IMG/VR virus record: IMGVR_UViG_3300031963_000146
Location: 1 to 62,533 of that record
DNA length: 62,533 bases
Strand: one strand, 5' to 3'
Source of the DNA: a virus
The position numbers and the translations under genes were made by a program. The notes under the pieces are model-generated. The model made no database searches. It was given only the letters and a program-made list of their open reading frames with translations, and had not been told where the DNA came from. Below, piece after piece: positions 17,643-26,974 of this stretch (positions are counted from its first letter, which is position 1; each line of letters opens with the position of its first letter).

Positions 17643-18995
17643 ATGACACTCGCCAATATAGACGAATACGGCCCGTCCTTTCAAATGAAAGTTATTTCAT
17701 CGCTACTCACACACAAAGAATTTTTACAAAACATAAACGATGTATTAAGTGATGAATATTTCTCAAACCCAGCACATAAATGGGTTATAAATGAAATTTT
17801 AAAGTATTACGACAAATACCATACAACTATTTCAATGGATATCTTAAAGGTTGAAATGAAAAAGTTGGAAAATGAAGTACTTAAAGTTTCTGTAAAGGAA
17901 CAATTACGTGAAGCTTATAAAGCAGATATAGATGATTTAGCTTATGTACAAGAAGAATTTTCTACATTTTGTAAAAACCAACAACTTAAAAAAGCACTAT
18001 TAAACAGTGTTGATTTACTTAAAGCAGGCGATTATGATTCAATTAAATATATGATTGAATCAGCTATGAAAGCAGGTCAAGACAAGAATATTGGACATGA
18101 ATATAAACGAGATGTTGAATCACGTTATAGAGAAGATCATAGAAAAATTGTTCCTACACCTTGGGTTGAAATAAATGAATTGATTCAAGGTGGTTTAGGT
18201 AATGGAGATTTAGGTTTAATATTTGGTAATCCTGGAGGAGGTAAATCATGGACATTAGTTGCTTTAGGTGGTTTTGCTGTTCAAATGGGTTACAATGTTA
18301 TACATTATACTTTAGAATTAAGTGAAGCTTATACCGGAAGAAGATATGATGCTTTCTTTACAGGCACACCAGTTGACCAGTTAGAAAAACATAAAGGAGA
18401 TGTTGAAAAATCAACCTCAAACCTACCAGGAGAGTTAATTATCCGTGAATTTCCTATGGGGAAAACAACAATTTCATCCATAGAATCACATATTCAAAAA
18501 GTAAAAGATCTAGGAATTGAACCGGATTTAATCATAATAGATTACATTGATCTTCTTTCCTCAAAACGAAAAAGAGGCGACCGTAAAGAAGAGATAGATG
18601 ATATTTATACGAGCACAAAGGGATTAGCACGCGAATTAAACATACCAATCTGGTCAGTTTCGCAAGTAAATCGCGCAGGTGCAAAAGATGATGTTATTGA
18701 AGGTGATAAAGCCGCGGGAAGTTATGATAAAATGATGATAACTGACCTTTCAATATCGTTATCTAGAAAGAAAGAAGATAAAGTTAACGGAACAGGAAGA
18801 CTTCATATTATGAAAAATCGTTATGGAATGGATGGACTTACTTTTCAAGTTGAAGTTGATACTTCAAATGGCCAAATTGCAATTGGAGACCATTATGATG
18901 AGGAAGCAGATTCTCCAAAGAAAATGAAAAACGAAGATTTTGAAGAACTAGATAGACAAATGTTAGCACATAAATTTTTTGAACTAAACACATAA
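17643..18995 (+). CDS. Replicative DNA helicase (DnaB/gp41-like)
   Basis: The 450-residue protein has a helical N-terminal domain (about 1-150) and a RecA-like C-terminal domain with Walker A GNPGGGKSW near 196-204, and a Walker B-type LIIIDYIDLLSS near 298-309. Further motifs are IPIWSVSQVNRAG and GSYDKMMITDLSISL. It unwinds DNA ahead of the family B polymerase as a hexamer. The C-terminal tail is charged. No separate primase gene is visible in the window. Confidence 0.93.
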   Translation: MTLANIDEYGPSFQMKVISSLLTHKEFLQNINDVLSDEYFSNPAHKWVINEILKYYDKYHTTISMDILKVEMKKLENEVLKVSVKEQLREAYKADIDDLAYVQEEFSTFCKNQQLKKALLNSVDLLKAGDYDSIKYMIESAMKAGQDKNIGHEYKRDVESRYREDHRKIVPTPWVEINELIQGGLGNGDLGLIFGNPGGGKSWTLVALGGFAVQMGYNVIHYTLELSEAYTGRRYDAFFTGTPVDQLEKHKGDVEKSTSNLPGELIIREFPMGKTTISSIESHIQKVKDLGIEPDLIIIDYIDLLSSKRKRGDRKEEIDDIYTSTKGLARELNIPIWSVSQVNRAGAKDDVIEGDKAAGSYDKMMITDLSISLSRKKEDKVNGTGRLHIMKNRYGMDGLTFQVEVDTSNGQIAIGDHYDEEADSPKKMKNEDFEELDRQMLAHKFFELNT

Positions 18996-19034
18996 AACTT
19001 GCACATTGGCTAGCGACTTTAATATATTTTTACC

Positions 19035-19049
19035 ATATTTATAATAAAA
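19035..19049 (+). promoter_or_regulatory. Late-type promoter candidate before HNH gene
   Basis: This is an exact ATATTTATAATAAAA, ending 7 bases before the ATG at 19057. The preceding 40 bases also hold TTGC and TATATT at a 24-25-base spacing, a weaker copy of the other promoter class. Confidence 0.5.
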
Positions 19050-19056
19050 TAATATT

Positions 19057-19752
19057 ATGAAATCGTGTATAAAATGTAAAAACATGTTTGAAGTTAATTC
19101 AAATAACTTTCACAAAAGAAAACTATCCAAAGATGGATTTGAAAGTATGTGTAAAAGTTGCAAAAAAGAGTATGATAGACAATATAAAACAATAAATAAA
19201 GAAAAAGTTTACACTCAATGTAGAGAATGGAACAAATCAAACAAAGAAAAACTAATAGAAGCAACCCAAAACTGGGCCAAAAATAACCCAGAACGACATA
19301 AAGAAATTAAAAAAAATTCATTTAGAAAATTTATATCAAACCCAGAAAATAAAAATAAAAGAAGGGAATATGATAGGAAATATGTTAAACAAAAAAGACA
19401 AAACAATATAGAATACAAAATAAAAGATTCGATAGGAAGTATGATAAACTATCATTTAAAAGAAAGAAAAAATAATTCTACCATTGAATATTTAGGTTGT
19501 TCTATTGAAGAATATATTGTATATTTAGAAAATATGTTTTTACAAGAAATGGATTGGAAAAATTATGGAGTTGTTTGGGAAATAGATCATAAAACACCAC
19601 TTTCAACCTTTGATTTAACCCAAGAAAAAAACATATATGAAGCATTTAACTATCAAAACACACAACCTTTGTTTAAAACAACAGAAATAGCAGAAAGTTT
19701 TGGATATGTAGATCAAATAGGAAACAGAAATAAAAGTAATAAATTAATATAA
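19057..19752 (+). CDS. HNH endonuclease, probably a free-standing homing type
   Basis: The 231-residue protein starts with a zinc-knuckle pair CIKC (near 4-7) and CKSC (near 32-35). A very Lys-, Asn- and Arg-rich linker follows, then an HNH-type core: WEIDHKTPLSTFDL with the His-containing motif near 171-185, and NYQNTQPLF near 199-207. It interrupts an otherwise continuous set of replication and nucleotide genes, between helicase and nrdB, as homing endonucleases often do. Its own late-type promoter separates it from the helicase promoter. Confidence 0.75.
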   Translation: MKSCIKCKNMFEVNSNNFHKRKLSKDGFESMCKSCKKEYDRQYKTINKEKVYTQCREWNKSNKEKLIEATQNWAKNNPERHKEIKKNSFRKFISNPENKNKRREYDRKYVKQKRQNNIEYKIKDSIGSMINYHLKERKNNSTIEYLGCSIEEYIVYLENMFLQEMDWKNYGVVWEIDHKTPLSTFDLTQEKNIYEAFNYQNTQPLFKTTEIAESFGYVDQIGNRNKSNKLI

Positions 19753-19758
19753 CAAAAT

Positions 19759-20712
19759 ATGGCAATAACTGAACTTCGTCCACATTATAAACCATTTGAA
19801 TACCAAACAGCCTTTGAGTTCTTTAAAGACCAACATAGGGGGCACTGGCTTGCTGATGAGGTACCATTATCCTCAGATTTAAATGATTGGAAATTGAAAC
19901 TTACCGAAAGTGAAAAAAACTTAATTGGTAATATTTTAAAATCATTTGCACAAACAGAAACGTATGTAAACGATTATTGGTCAACAAAAGTGGTTGATTG
20001 GTTTCCAAAACACGAAATCAAAGCTATGGCGTGTGCATTTGCTGATTTTGAATCAATTCATGCTGAAGCGTACGCTCGTTTAAATGAAGAACTTGGTTTA
20101 GATGATTTTGAGGCGTTTATGGAAGACGAGGAGGCAAAAGCTAAAATTGATCGTTTAGTTGAATTACCTGGAGATACATTACATGAAAAGGCACTTTCAT
20201 TAGCTATATTCTCAGCATTTACAGAAGGTGTAAATTTATTTTCTTCATTTGCTGTATTGATGTCTTTTCAATTACGTAATTTGATGAAGGGAACCGCTCA
20301 AGTAGTAGAATGGAGTGTTAGGGACGAATCTTTACATTCAAAAGCAGGATGTTGGTTATTTAGGACCTTACTAGAAGAATACCCTGAACTAGATACCCCT
20401 GAATTAACCCAAGCAATATATGAAGCATGTGATCTTTCAGTTAAACTTGAGTTTGATTTTATAGACAAAGCCTTTGAAATGGGTGATATTGAGGGACTTT
20501 CAGTGGAACAGTTGAAAAACTTTATAAAAGAACGAGCGAATCAAAAAATAACTGAATTAGGTTATAGTCCAATTTACAATGATATTGATCCTAACCTTTT
20601 AAAACAAATGGAATGGTTCGGACATTTAACAAGTGGTAAAAGTCATTCCGACTTCTTTAGCACTAGAGTAACAGATTATTCAAAATCCACAGCAGATTGG
20701 TCAGACCTATGA
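19759..20712 (+). CDS. nrdB: Ribonucleotide reductase small subunit
   Basis: The 317-residue protein makes the tyrosyl radical used to reduce ribonucleotides. Metal ligands and the radical tyrosine are visible: an EYxE-type TETYVND segment, FESIHAEAY (Glu, His, and Tyr four residues after His), FTEGVNLFSSF and RDESLHSKAG. It is followed by a small gene overlapping at ATGA and then by nrdA, so B precedes A. The length matches the family. Confidence 0.93.
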   Translation: MAITELRPHYKPFEYQTAFEFFKDQHRGHWLADEVPLSSDLNDWKLKLTESEKNLIGNILKSFAQTETYVNDYWSTKVVDWFPKHEIKAMACAFADFESIHAEAYARLNEELGLDDFEAFMEDEEAKAKIDRLVELPGDTLHEKALSLAIFSAFTEGVNLFSSFAVLMSFQLRNLMKGTAQVVEWSVRDESLHSKAGCWLFRTLLEEYPELDTPELTQAIYEACDLSVKLEFDFIDKAFEMGDIEGLSVEQLKNFIKERANQKITELGYSPIYNDIDPNLLKQMEWFGHLTSGKSHSDFFSTRVTDYSKSTADWSDL

Positions 20713-21245
20713 AACTAGATGATTTAAAAAAAATAGTTAAAGAGGAACTTCAAAAACATTTTGAAAGTCATCCATATTCTCTTGAAGATGAAATGATAAT
20801 AACAAATGAAGTTATGCTTGGAGAACTTCTTAATCCTGATAATTCATACCCATATATTAATAAAGGTAAAGGGATACGGGGATATAAGGACATGAACGAT
20901 GTTGAATTTATAGTAAGATTAACCTATCAACCAACATCTCCCCCATACCTAGAATTTAAAACAGGATGGTTTGATGAAAATGGAAAAATTACATATGAAC
21001 CATCAATACCCCCAGTTTCACCAAATTCATCAGCTATTGATTGGGATAAACGTTCGGATACAGTAGCTAAAATTTATAGAGATGAAATCTTACCATTTTT
21101 TAAACAACAAACATTAACAAATTTTATGGTAATAAAACCTATATCTTCTAGCAGAATGAAATTTGCTGAACGTTTAGTTAAAAAATTTACCCCAGATGAA
21201 TTTAAAACAGAATTTAAAGATAAAGAAATACAAATAATAAAATGA
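20709..21245 (+). CDS. Hypothetical protein inserted between nrdB and nrdA
   Basis: The 178-residue product is not recognised. The start at 20709 overlaps the nrdB stop (ATGA), and the stop overlaps the nrdA start in the same way, so the three genes are coupled. It begins MKLDDLKKIVKEELQKHFE, the same type of amphipathic leader found at 1616. The middle has PTSPPYLEFKTGWFDENGK. The end has an FAERLVKKFTPDEFKTEF segment. The leader might target it to the prohead, which is inference. Confidence 0.75.
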   Translation: MKLDDLKKIVKEELQKHFESHPYSLEDEMIITNEVMLGELLNPDNSYPYINKGKGIRGYKDMNDVEFIVRLTYQPTSPPYLEFKTGWFDENGKITYEPSIPPVSPNSSAIDWDKRSDTVAKIYRDEILPFFKQQTLTNFMVIKPISSSRMKFAERLVKKFTPDEFKTEFKDKEIQIIK

Positions 21246-22969
21246 GCATACAAGTAGATACAACAAACTGGGTTAAGGGAAAGCATTTTCCACCATTCAT
21301 GAACGAGATTTCATTATCAATGATTTCAAAAGGGTATTTGTTACCTGATGAAGATGTTTTTGGAGCATTTAAACGCGTTTCAAGGGCAGCTGCTAAACGT
21401 TTAAAACGTAAAGATTTACAACCATATTTTTATGAAGCAATGACCAAAAACTGGTTATGTTTAGCTTCTCCTGTTCTCTCAAATATGGGAACTGAACGTG
21501 GAATGCCCATTTCATGTTTTGGAATCGATACAGATGACTCAATTGAAGGAATTGCTTTAGCTAATTCAGAATTGATGCGCTTATCATCTCAAGGTGGAGG
21601 AGTAGGAATTGGTGTATCTCGAATTAGAGGAAGAGGTAAAACAATTTCAGGTAATGGAGTATCAGAAGGTGTAGTTCCGTGGATTAAAATATATGATTCA
21701 ACTATTTTAGCTACAAACCAAGGTTCAGTTAGGCGTGGAGCAGCATCAGTTAACTTAAATGTTAACCACCCAGATATTGAAGAATTTTTAATGATTCGAC
21801 GTCCAAAAGGTGATGTTAATAGACAATGTTTAAATATGCATCAATGTGTAGTAATTGATGACGAGTTTATGAATAAAGTTGAAAATCGTGACCCTAAAGC
21901 ACTTAAACTATGGGGTGAAATTTTAAAAACACGTTTAGAAACAGGTGAACCTTATATCATGTTTGAGGATAATGTAAATAATGCAAATCCTGAGGCATAT
22001 AAAAAGAACAATTTACATGTTTCAATGACAAATATTTGTTCTGAAATCTCACTTTACACAGATGAATTGCACTCCTTTATTTGTTGTTTATCCTCTCTTA
22101 ATTTAGCAAGATGGGAAGAATGGAAAGAATACAAATTTGAAAATGGAATGGACCTTCCAGAATTAACATGTTGGTTTTTAGAAGGTGTATTACAAGAATT
22201 CATTGATAGAGCAAAAAATATTCGTTTCATGGAAAACACATACCGTTCAGCGTCTAAAGGTAGAGCAATCGGTATTGGTGTTTTAGGATGGCATACGTTT
22301 TTACAAGAAAAAGGTTTACCATTTGCTGGCTTACAGGCAAATGCTTATACAAGAATGATGTTTGAATTTATTGAAAAAGGAGCATTAAAAGCATCTCGTG
22401 ATCAAGCAATAGAATATGGAGAACCAGAATGGTGTAAAGGTACAGGTTTAAGACATACCCACCATTTAGCAATTGCTCCAACAGTATCAAACGCTCATAT
22501 TTCAGGTGGTGTTTCTCCCTCAATTGAGCCAATTCCCGCAAACGTATTTAACTTAAAAACAGCTAAAGGCACATTTATTAAACGTAACCCAACTTTAGAA
22601 AAATTACTTGAATCTAAAGGATATAACATTGATAGCGTTTGGGAACAAATTGCAAAAGATAAAGGTTCGGTTTTGGGGTTACCTGATTATATTTTAACTG
22701 ATGAGGAAAAAGAAATATTCTTAACATTCAAAGAAATTAACCCATACGAGATAGTTAGACAAAATGCAATACGTCAAAAATATGTTGACCAAGCAATTTC
22801 ATTGAATTTAACATTTGATCCATCTGATTCACCAAAATATATAAGCGATGTACATAAACTAGCTTGGAGGGAAGGTATTAAAACATTATACTACATGCGC
22901 TCAGAATCTATTTTGAGGGGAGATACAATTTCAAGAGATGAAAGTAGCTGTGTTGCTTGTGAAGGATAG
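21242..22969 (+). CDS. nrdA: Ribonucleotide reductase large subunit
   Basis: The 575-residue catalytic subunit keeps the three active-site cysteines: PISCFGID near 91, the radical-bearing NICSEI near 264 and FICCLSSLNL near 281. It also keeps the C-terminal redox pair CVAC at the very end. Substrate and barrel motifs QGGGVGIGVSRIRGRG and GSVRRGAASVNLN are present. It is shorter than bacterial NrdA (about 750) because the N-terminal ATP-cone is missing, so dATP feedback at that site should be absent. It is translated in overlap with the upstream gene. Confidence 0.93.
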   Translation: MSIQVDTTNWVKGKHFPPFMNEISLSMISKGYLLPDEDVFGAFKRVSRAAAKRLKRKDLQPYFYEAMTKNWLCLASPVLSNMGTERGMPISCFGIDTDDSIEGIALANSELMRLSSQGGGVGIGVSRIRGRGKTISGNGVSEGVVPWIKIYDSTILATNQGSVRRGAASVNLNVNHPDIEEFLMIRRPKGDVNRQCLNMHQCVVIDDEFMNKVENRDPKALKLWGEILKTRLETGEPYIMFEDNVNNANPEAYKKNNLHVSMTNICSEISLYTDELHSFICCLSSLNLARWEEWKEYKFENGMDLPELTCWFLEGVLQEFIDRAKNIRFMENTYRSASKGRAIGIGVLGWHTFLQEKGLPFAGLQANAYTRMMFEFIEKGALKASRDQAIEYGEPEWCKGTGLRHTHHLAIAPTVSNAHISGGVSPSIEPIPANVFNLKTAKGTFIKRNPTLEKLLESKGYNIDSVWEQIAKDKGSVLGLPDYILTDEEKEIFLTFKEINPYEIVRQNAIRQKYVDQAISLNLTFDPSDSPKYISDVHKLAWREGIKTLYYMRSESILRGDTISRDESSCVACEG

Positions 22970-23001
22970 TAATATGTATAACAAAATAAAATTTTAAAGT
23001 T

Positions 23002-23211
23002 ATGGGAATTTCAAAACACATAACAAAAATGAAAAAAAATTACTACACTCCAACCCCAAAAAAATGGAGAAAACTTGGAGATACCCTACTTGCCGTTAGT
23101 ACAACCATAACAGGATACGCCGTATACGAGGATATAAAATGGGTTGCCTTAACAGCTTTAATTACAGGTGTAATAGGTAAGTTTTTAACAAATTTTTTCA
23201 CAGAAGAATAA
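23002..23211 (+). CDS. Putative holin, two membrane segments
   Basis: The 69-residue protein has a basic N terminus (about 18 charged or polar residues including KKWRKLGD), a first hydrophobic segment TLLAVSTTITGYAVY, a short charged turn and a second segment WVALTALITGVIGKFL. It ends in NFFTEE. Size, topology and the M15 endolysin gene 18 bases downstream suggest a class II-type holin. A second ATG at 23029 could give a shorter form, as with holin/antiholin dual starts, but this is not demonstrated. Confidence 0.65.
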   Translation: MGISKHITKMKKNYYTPTPKKWRKLGDTLLAVSTTITGYAVYEDIKWVALTALITGVIGKFLTNFFTEE

Positions 23212-23229
23212 TTTATAAACAATATATTT

Positions 23230-23697
23230 ATGTTAACAACACAACAAACAATCAAAAAATACGGTACCCCAACAGAAACTGGAGCAGCTTATCTTGTTAC
23301 TGTTGATTTGCCTTACCCAATGAGATTAGCTTGGGATTTAGATACAACCGTTACTAGACTAAGATGTCATAAACTTGTAGCTGATAAATTTGAAGCTGTA
23401 TTCAAGGATATTTTAGCTCATTATGGTTTACCCAAAATTAAAGAACTTGGAATTGACCTATTTGGAGGTTGTTTCAACTTTAGAAAAATGAGAGGCGGTT
23501 CAGCATGGAGCAAACACTCTTGGGGAATTGCAATCGATTTAGACCCAGCCAGAAATACACTCAAAGAAACATCCAGAACAGCCAGATTTGCTAGACCAGA
23601 ATATAAACCAATGATTGATGCTTTTTACAAACATGGTTTTATTTCTTTAGGTGTAGAAAAAAACTATGATTGGATGCATTTTGAGATTAAAGAGTAA
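23230..23697 (+). CDS. Endolysin, M15 D-Ala-D-Ala/L-Ala-D-Glu peptidase
   Basis: The 155-residue protein has the M15 zinc peptidase signature: [13 protein letters not shown] (His and Asp ligands, near 96-108) and WMHFEI (final His, near 149). It should cut peptide bonds in host peptidoglycan at lysis. There is no signal peptide, so it needs the upstream holin-like protein for release. A strong terminator closes the two-gene lysis unit. Confidence 0.85.
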   Translation: MLTTQQTIKKYGTPTETGAAYLVTVDLPYPMRLAWDLDTTVTRLRCHKLVADKFEAVFKDILAHYGLPKIKELGIDLFGGCFNFRKMRGGSAWSKHSWGIAIDLDPARNTLKETSRTARFARPEYKPMIDAFYKHGFISLGVEKNYDWMHFEIKE

Positions 23698-23717
23698 TAA
23701 ATTTTTTAAAATGTTTT

Positions 23718-23738
23718 GGCCCCTTAAGGGGCCTTTTT
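23718..23738 (+). terminator. Intrinsic terminator after lysis genes
   Basis: A perfect palindrome GGCCCCTTAAGGGGCC is followed by TTTTT. TTTGG at 23715 and TACATT at 23738 sit 23 bases apart, so the hairpin may overlap a promoter for 23751. Confidence 0.88.
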
Positions 23739-23750
23739 ACATTTCGGAAT

Positions 23751-24860
23751 ATGAAACAAAATTATTTACCTTGGTTTTTACTGTTTTGTGCAGTAGGACT
23801 TTCAACAACAGCAGCCTACTATAGTGTAGTAGGTTTATCTATAGTGTTTATAGGCGCAGCAATGCCTGTTATAGTAATGGGTTCATTTTTAGAGATATCT
23901 AAAATTGCAATTGCCACTTATCTTCATAATGCTTGGAAAAAAACATATACACTTTTAAAAGTATATTTAACTATAGCATTAGTGGTTTTATCTGTTATTA
24001 CCTCTATTGGAATTTATGGTTTATTAAGTACTGGATTTCAACAAAATATTGCTAAACTTGAAATTAGTGGAAAGCAAATCAAAAATATTGAAGTTAAAAA
24101 ACAGAGATTTGAGGATATTAAATTGGATCTTGAACAAGAAAAAACCAATTTAGACAAAGATATATCCCAGTTACGAAATGCTCTTTCAACAAATACTACA
24201 ACCCAATCAGTAGACCGTAAAACAGGCCAAGTGGTAACAAAAGCAAATAATGCAAATCGTAAATCATTTGAAACCCAACTCACCTCAGCACAATCTAATA
24301 AAGATAAAATATCTACCAAAATAGATGCTTTAAATGACTCGATTACAAACTTGGATTTGAAAATATTGGATATGGAATCTACAGCTACTGAATCAAATGA
24401 ACTTGGAGCTGTACAATATGTGAGTAAAATTACGGGTGCAAGTTTACAAACTGTAGCAAATTGGTTTATATTTTTGTTAATTTTTGTGTTTGATCCATTA
24501 GCCATAACCTTGGTGATAGCAACAAACCAAGCGTTTGAGCAAAAAAAAACTAAATTAAACATTTATGGTGAACCTAAAACACACTGGCAAAATGAAGCTG
24601 ATAGGGTTTGGGGAAAAGTTGCTGAATTAAAAGACAAAGGTGTATTCACTGAAGTAACTGAAGAGGAAAAATTAGATGAACCATCTGCTTTAGCAAATTC
24701 CCAATATAGAAACGAATACTTAACAGAGGATGAAAAATTAAGAATCCAAAAAGAAATTGAGATAGTAAAAAATTCTAACACATCCAGTAAAAAGAAAGGA
24801 GCAACCCTTCAAAATCTCCAAAAACAATTAAACAATATAGATAATCAAATAACTTACTAA
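23751..24860 (+). CDS. Membrane protein with extracytoplasmic coiled coil
   Basis: The 369-residue protein has three N-terminal hydrophobic segments: about 7-30 (WFLLFCAVGLSTTAAYY), 30-55 (IVFIGAAMPVIVMGSFLEI) and 70-95 (LTIALVVLSVITSIGIYGLL). A long heptad-like helix region with a Thr/Asn-rich break follows (about 100-215). A fourth segment lies near 235-260 (WFIFLLIFVFDPLAITLVI), then a charged cytoplasmic tail. No family is assigned. A role at the host membrane (lysis timing, superinfection exclusion) is possible given the lysis genes next to it, but unproven. Confidence 0.8.
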   Translation: MKQNYLPWFLLFCAVGLSTTAAYYSVVGLSIVFIGAAMPVIVMGSFLEISKIAIATYLHNAWKKTYTLLKVYLTIALVVLSVITSIGIYGLLSTGFQQNIAKLEISGKQIKNIEVKKQRFEDIKLDLEQEKTNLDKDISQLRNALSTNTTTQSVDRKTGQVVTKANNANRKSFETQLTSAQSNKDKISTKIDALNDSITNLDLKILDMESTATESNELGAVQYVSKITGASLQTVANWFIFLLIFVFDPLAITLVIATNQAFEQKKTKLNIYGEPKTHWQNEADRVWGKVAELKDKGVFTEVTEEEKLDEPSALANSQYRNEYLTEDEKLRIQKEIEIVKNSNTSSKKKGATLQNLQKQLNNIDNQITY

Positions 24861-24881
24861 TACGTATAATAAAATTTAAAA

Positions 24882-25823
24882 ATGGCAACACCAAACCCAA
24901 ACATCATCTACCGTTCAGGCTCAGTCGGACCCTTAACATTTGATCAATTAGATGGTAACTTTGCTTACCTTTCCCAATCAATTGCTAATATTTCTACCCC
25001 AGTATCAACTTCATATGCATCAACTGCTTCATATGTAGAAAATGCTCAAACTGCTTCATATTTTCAAGAAACAGACCCTGTATTTACAGCGGTATCTGGT
25101 ACATTTGTTTCAACATCTTCATTTGATTCATTTACATCTTCATACTCTTCAGATAGTGCTTCATTTGATACTCGTATTACTGATTTAGAATCATTTAGTT
25201 CTTCACTCGATGCAACTTTTGCAACAGAAGCAGAATTGAACTCAGCAACTTCTTCTTTAAGTTCATCATTTGCTGGTGAAATTGATGGACTAGCTTCAGC
25301 GGATGAACAAACAATTGAACTTGATACTCTAAATAATGTAATTCGTTTAAAAGAAACGGTAGCTGCCCCTATTTCTGGGACACGCACGTTTGAAGGAAAT
25401 GTTACAATAACAGGTTCTTTAAATGTTTTAGATCCTATAACAGGAAGTTTAATACAAGTAACAAATGTTCAAGGAACCGGATCTCTTTACTTAAAACCTG
25501 ATGGAAGTGATATAGCAGAAAGGCAATTTGAAATTTACAATACCGCTCCATCAGACATACATTTTAAAGGTAGTGCCACACATAGTTTCTTTGGTGATGA
25601 TACTAATTATCTTAAAATAGATGATAGTGCAGCAACAGTTACTATTGGTTCAACAAATGGATTATTTATTGATTCTGATACTACTATTAATAGCATTCTT
25701 CAATTACAACTAAGAACTACTAACCCACCAACATCATCAGAAGGAATGATTATGGCTTCAGGTTCAGCAGGATCTAGTGTATTGTATTACTATAATGGTA
25801 CTAGCTGGAATGCTTTATTCTAA
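24882..25823 (+). CDS. Tail fibre / adhesin-like structural protein
   Basis: The 313-residue protein starts with a conserved-looking head (IIYRSGSVGPLTFDQLDGNFAYLS). It then has a long Ser/Thr/Ala-rich repeat-like region with many SxSS and TASY units, and beta-type segments near 170-260 (TFEGNVTITGSLNV). It ends in MIMASGSAGSSVLYYYNGTSWN, a pattern common near fibre C termini. TATAATAAAA 15 bases upstream resembles the late promoter. Assignment is by composition and motif only. Confidence 0.65.
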   Translation: MATPNPNIIYRSGSVGPLTFDQLDGNFAYLSQSIANISTPVSTSYASTASYVENAQTASYFQETDPVFTAVSGTFVSTSSFDSFTSSYSSDSASFDTRITDLESFSSSLDATFATEAELNSATSSLSSSFAGEIDGLASADEQTIELDTLNNVIRLKETVAAPISGTRTFEGNVTITGSLNVLDPITGSLIQVTNVQGTGSLYLKPDGSDIAERQFEIYNTAPSDIHFKGSATHSFFGDDTNYLKIDDSAATVTIGSTNGLFIDSDTTINSILQLQLRTTNPPTSSEGMIMASGSAGSSVLYYYNGTSWNALF

Positions 25824-25846
25824 GATATAATTTTTTATTAAAAAAA

Positions 25847-25876
25847 CTAGGCTCCTCAAAGGAGCCTTTTTATATT
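25847..25876 (+). promoter_or_regulatory. Promoter CTAGG-N19-TATATT overlapping terminator
   Basis: CTAGG at 25847 and TATATT at 25871 are 24 bases apart. The terminator hairpin lies between and across these boxes. An AAGGTT leader precedes the ATG at 25895. Confidence 0.55.
25850..25870 (+). terminator. Intrinsic terminator after fibre-like gene
   Basis: A 7-bp stem GGCTCCT/AGGAGCC with a CAA loop is followed by TTTT. It shares bases with the promoter for the next gene. Confidence 0.85.
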
Positions 25877-25894
25877 TACGGTAAAATAAAGGTT

Positions 25895-26407
25895 ATGTTA
25901 TTCAAAACGTCTGATCCACAAACAGTAGCAAAAGAAATCTCAAAACTACAATCTCTCAACTACAACCAATTTAGATGGTGGAGACGTTTTGATACTAAAG
26001 TAAAACCACTTCCAAAAAGTGCTACATTCCTTCAACGTATCCAAAACGGTGAATTTGAATTTTCCCACTACTACTGGCAATGGAAATTATCCGAGCTAGA
26101 ACTTAATGAACTTTACAAAAAATACAATGGTGATGTTCAAAAACTACTTGAAAATAATTCAGTTGATTTAGCTCGTAGAAAACGTTTAATAGAGGATTTC
26201 GAAAAAGACGAGAATGCTAGATTGGATGCTCTTTTAAAAGGTTTTTTAAGGGAATTTGATATGACAAAAGAGGATTATTATCTTCATCTTGAAAATTTTG
26301 ATGGTACAACAGAGGAATTTTATATGTACTGTTTAAAAACATTTGATAGAACAGGTAAACAACCTGAAAGACGTGGTAGACCCAAAAAACAAATATATGA
26401 CAATTAA
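25895..26407 (+). CDS. Hypothetical protein with AT-hook-like tail, 170 aa
   Basis: No family is recognised. The protein is helical and charged, with Trp/Tyr-rich FRWWRRFDTK and SHYYWQWKLSELELNELYKKY segments. It ends in ERRGRPKKQ, an AT-hook-like minor-groove binding motif, so DNA binding is plausible. It heads a run of overlapping genes that leads to thymidylate synthase. Confidence 0.75.
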   Translation: MLFKTSDPQTVAKEISKLQSLNYNQFRWWRRFDTKVKPLPKSATFLQRIQNGEFEFSHYYWQWKLSELELNELYKKYNGDVQKLLENNSVDLARRKRLIEDFEKDENARLDALLKGFLREFDMTKEDYYLHLENFDGTTEEFYMYCLKTFDRTGKQPERRGRPKKQIYDN

Positions 26408-26618
26408 AGAATTGATTGAAAAACTAAGTGAATTAGATCCTGAATTACATGTTTTTGTACCTGGATATGAAGGAGGATACCATTATGTATCCCTTTCAGA
26501 ACCAGATAAATTTTGTTTAAATGTGAACACCGAATGGTACTATGGACCACATGATAAACCATCTAGTATGGGAAAAGATAAATCAAATTATAAAATAGTA
26601 AACGGAATAGTATTATGA
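26397..26618 (+). CDS. Conserved small phage protein, 73 aa
   Basis: The start at 26397 (MTIKELIEKLSELDPE) overlaps the previous gene by 11 bases and is preferred to an in-frame ATG at 26343 deep inside it. The pattern LIEKLSELDPELHVFVPGYEGGY is one I recognise from small phage proteins of unknown function. It overlaps the next gene by 4 bases (ATGA), so the cluster is translationally coupled. Confidence 0.75.
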   Translation: MTIKELIEKLSELDPELHVFVPGYEGGYHYVSLSEPDKFCLNVNTEWYYGPHDKPSSMGKDKSNYKIVNGIVL

Positions 26619-26974
26619 CAGCAGAACAATTTACATATTGGCTACAAGGATTTATGGAAATCTGTAACCCAGAAATACTTGATGAAAGTCAAACCCAAAT
26701 CATAAAAGACCATTTAAAATTGATATTTGATAAGCAGACACCAGATAGATCTTTCCCTTCAATACCACCCGGAGAAGGATTTAGAATCACCCCATACCAA
26801 ATTACGTGTGATGACAATAATAATTTTCCAGATCTAATGACTACTCCATTATGTAGTGGAACTACAATAACAACAACACCACTTGATCCTGATATTCAAA
26901 AGGCAATGAATGATTTTGCTAAAGAAGCTAAAAAAGAAATAAAAAGGAGTAGAGTTAACGAATTAAAATGTTAA
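26615..26974 (+). CDS. Conserved phage protein of unknown function, 119 aa
   Basis: The N-terminal part (EQFTYWLQGFMEICNP, then QTQIIKDHLKLIFDK) is a compact helical motif found in small proteins of many phages, with no known role. A Pro/Thr-rich middle and a basic helical end (KEAKKEIKRSRV) follow. It overlaps both neighbours by a few bases. Confidence 0.75.
   Translation: MTAEQFTYWLQGFMEICNPEILDESQTQIIKDHLKLIFDKQTPDRSFPSIPPGEGFRITPYQITCDDNNNFPDLMTTPLCSGTTITTTPLDPDIQKAMNDFAKEAKKEIKRSRVNELKC

Noticed and set aside
24038-24562. A 174-codon open frame on the minus strand
   Set aside because: It lies entirely within the coiled-coil region of the membrane protein gene, has hydrophobic shadow-type composition and no promoter or leader. 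All other supported genes are on the + strand.
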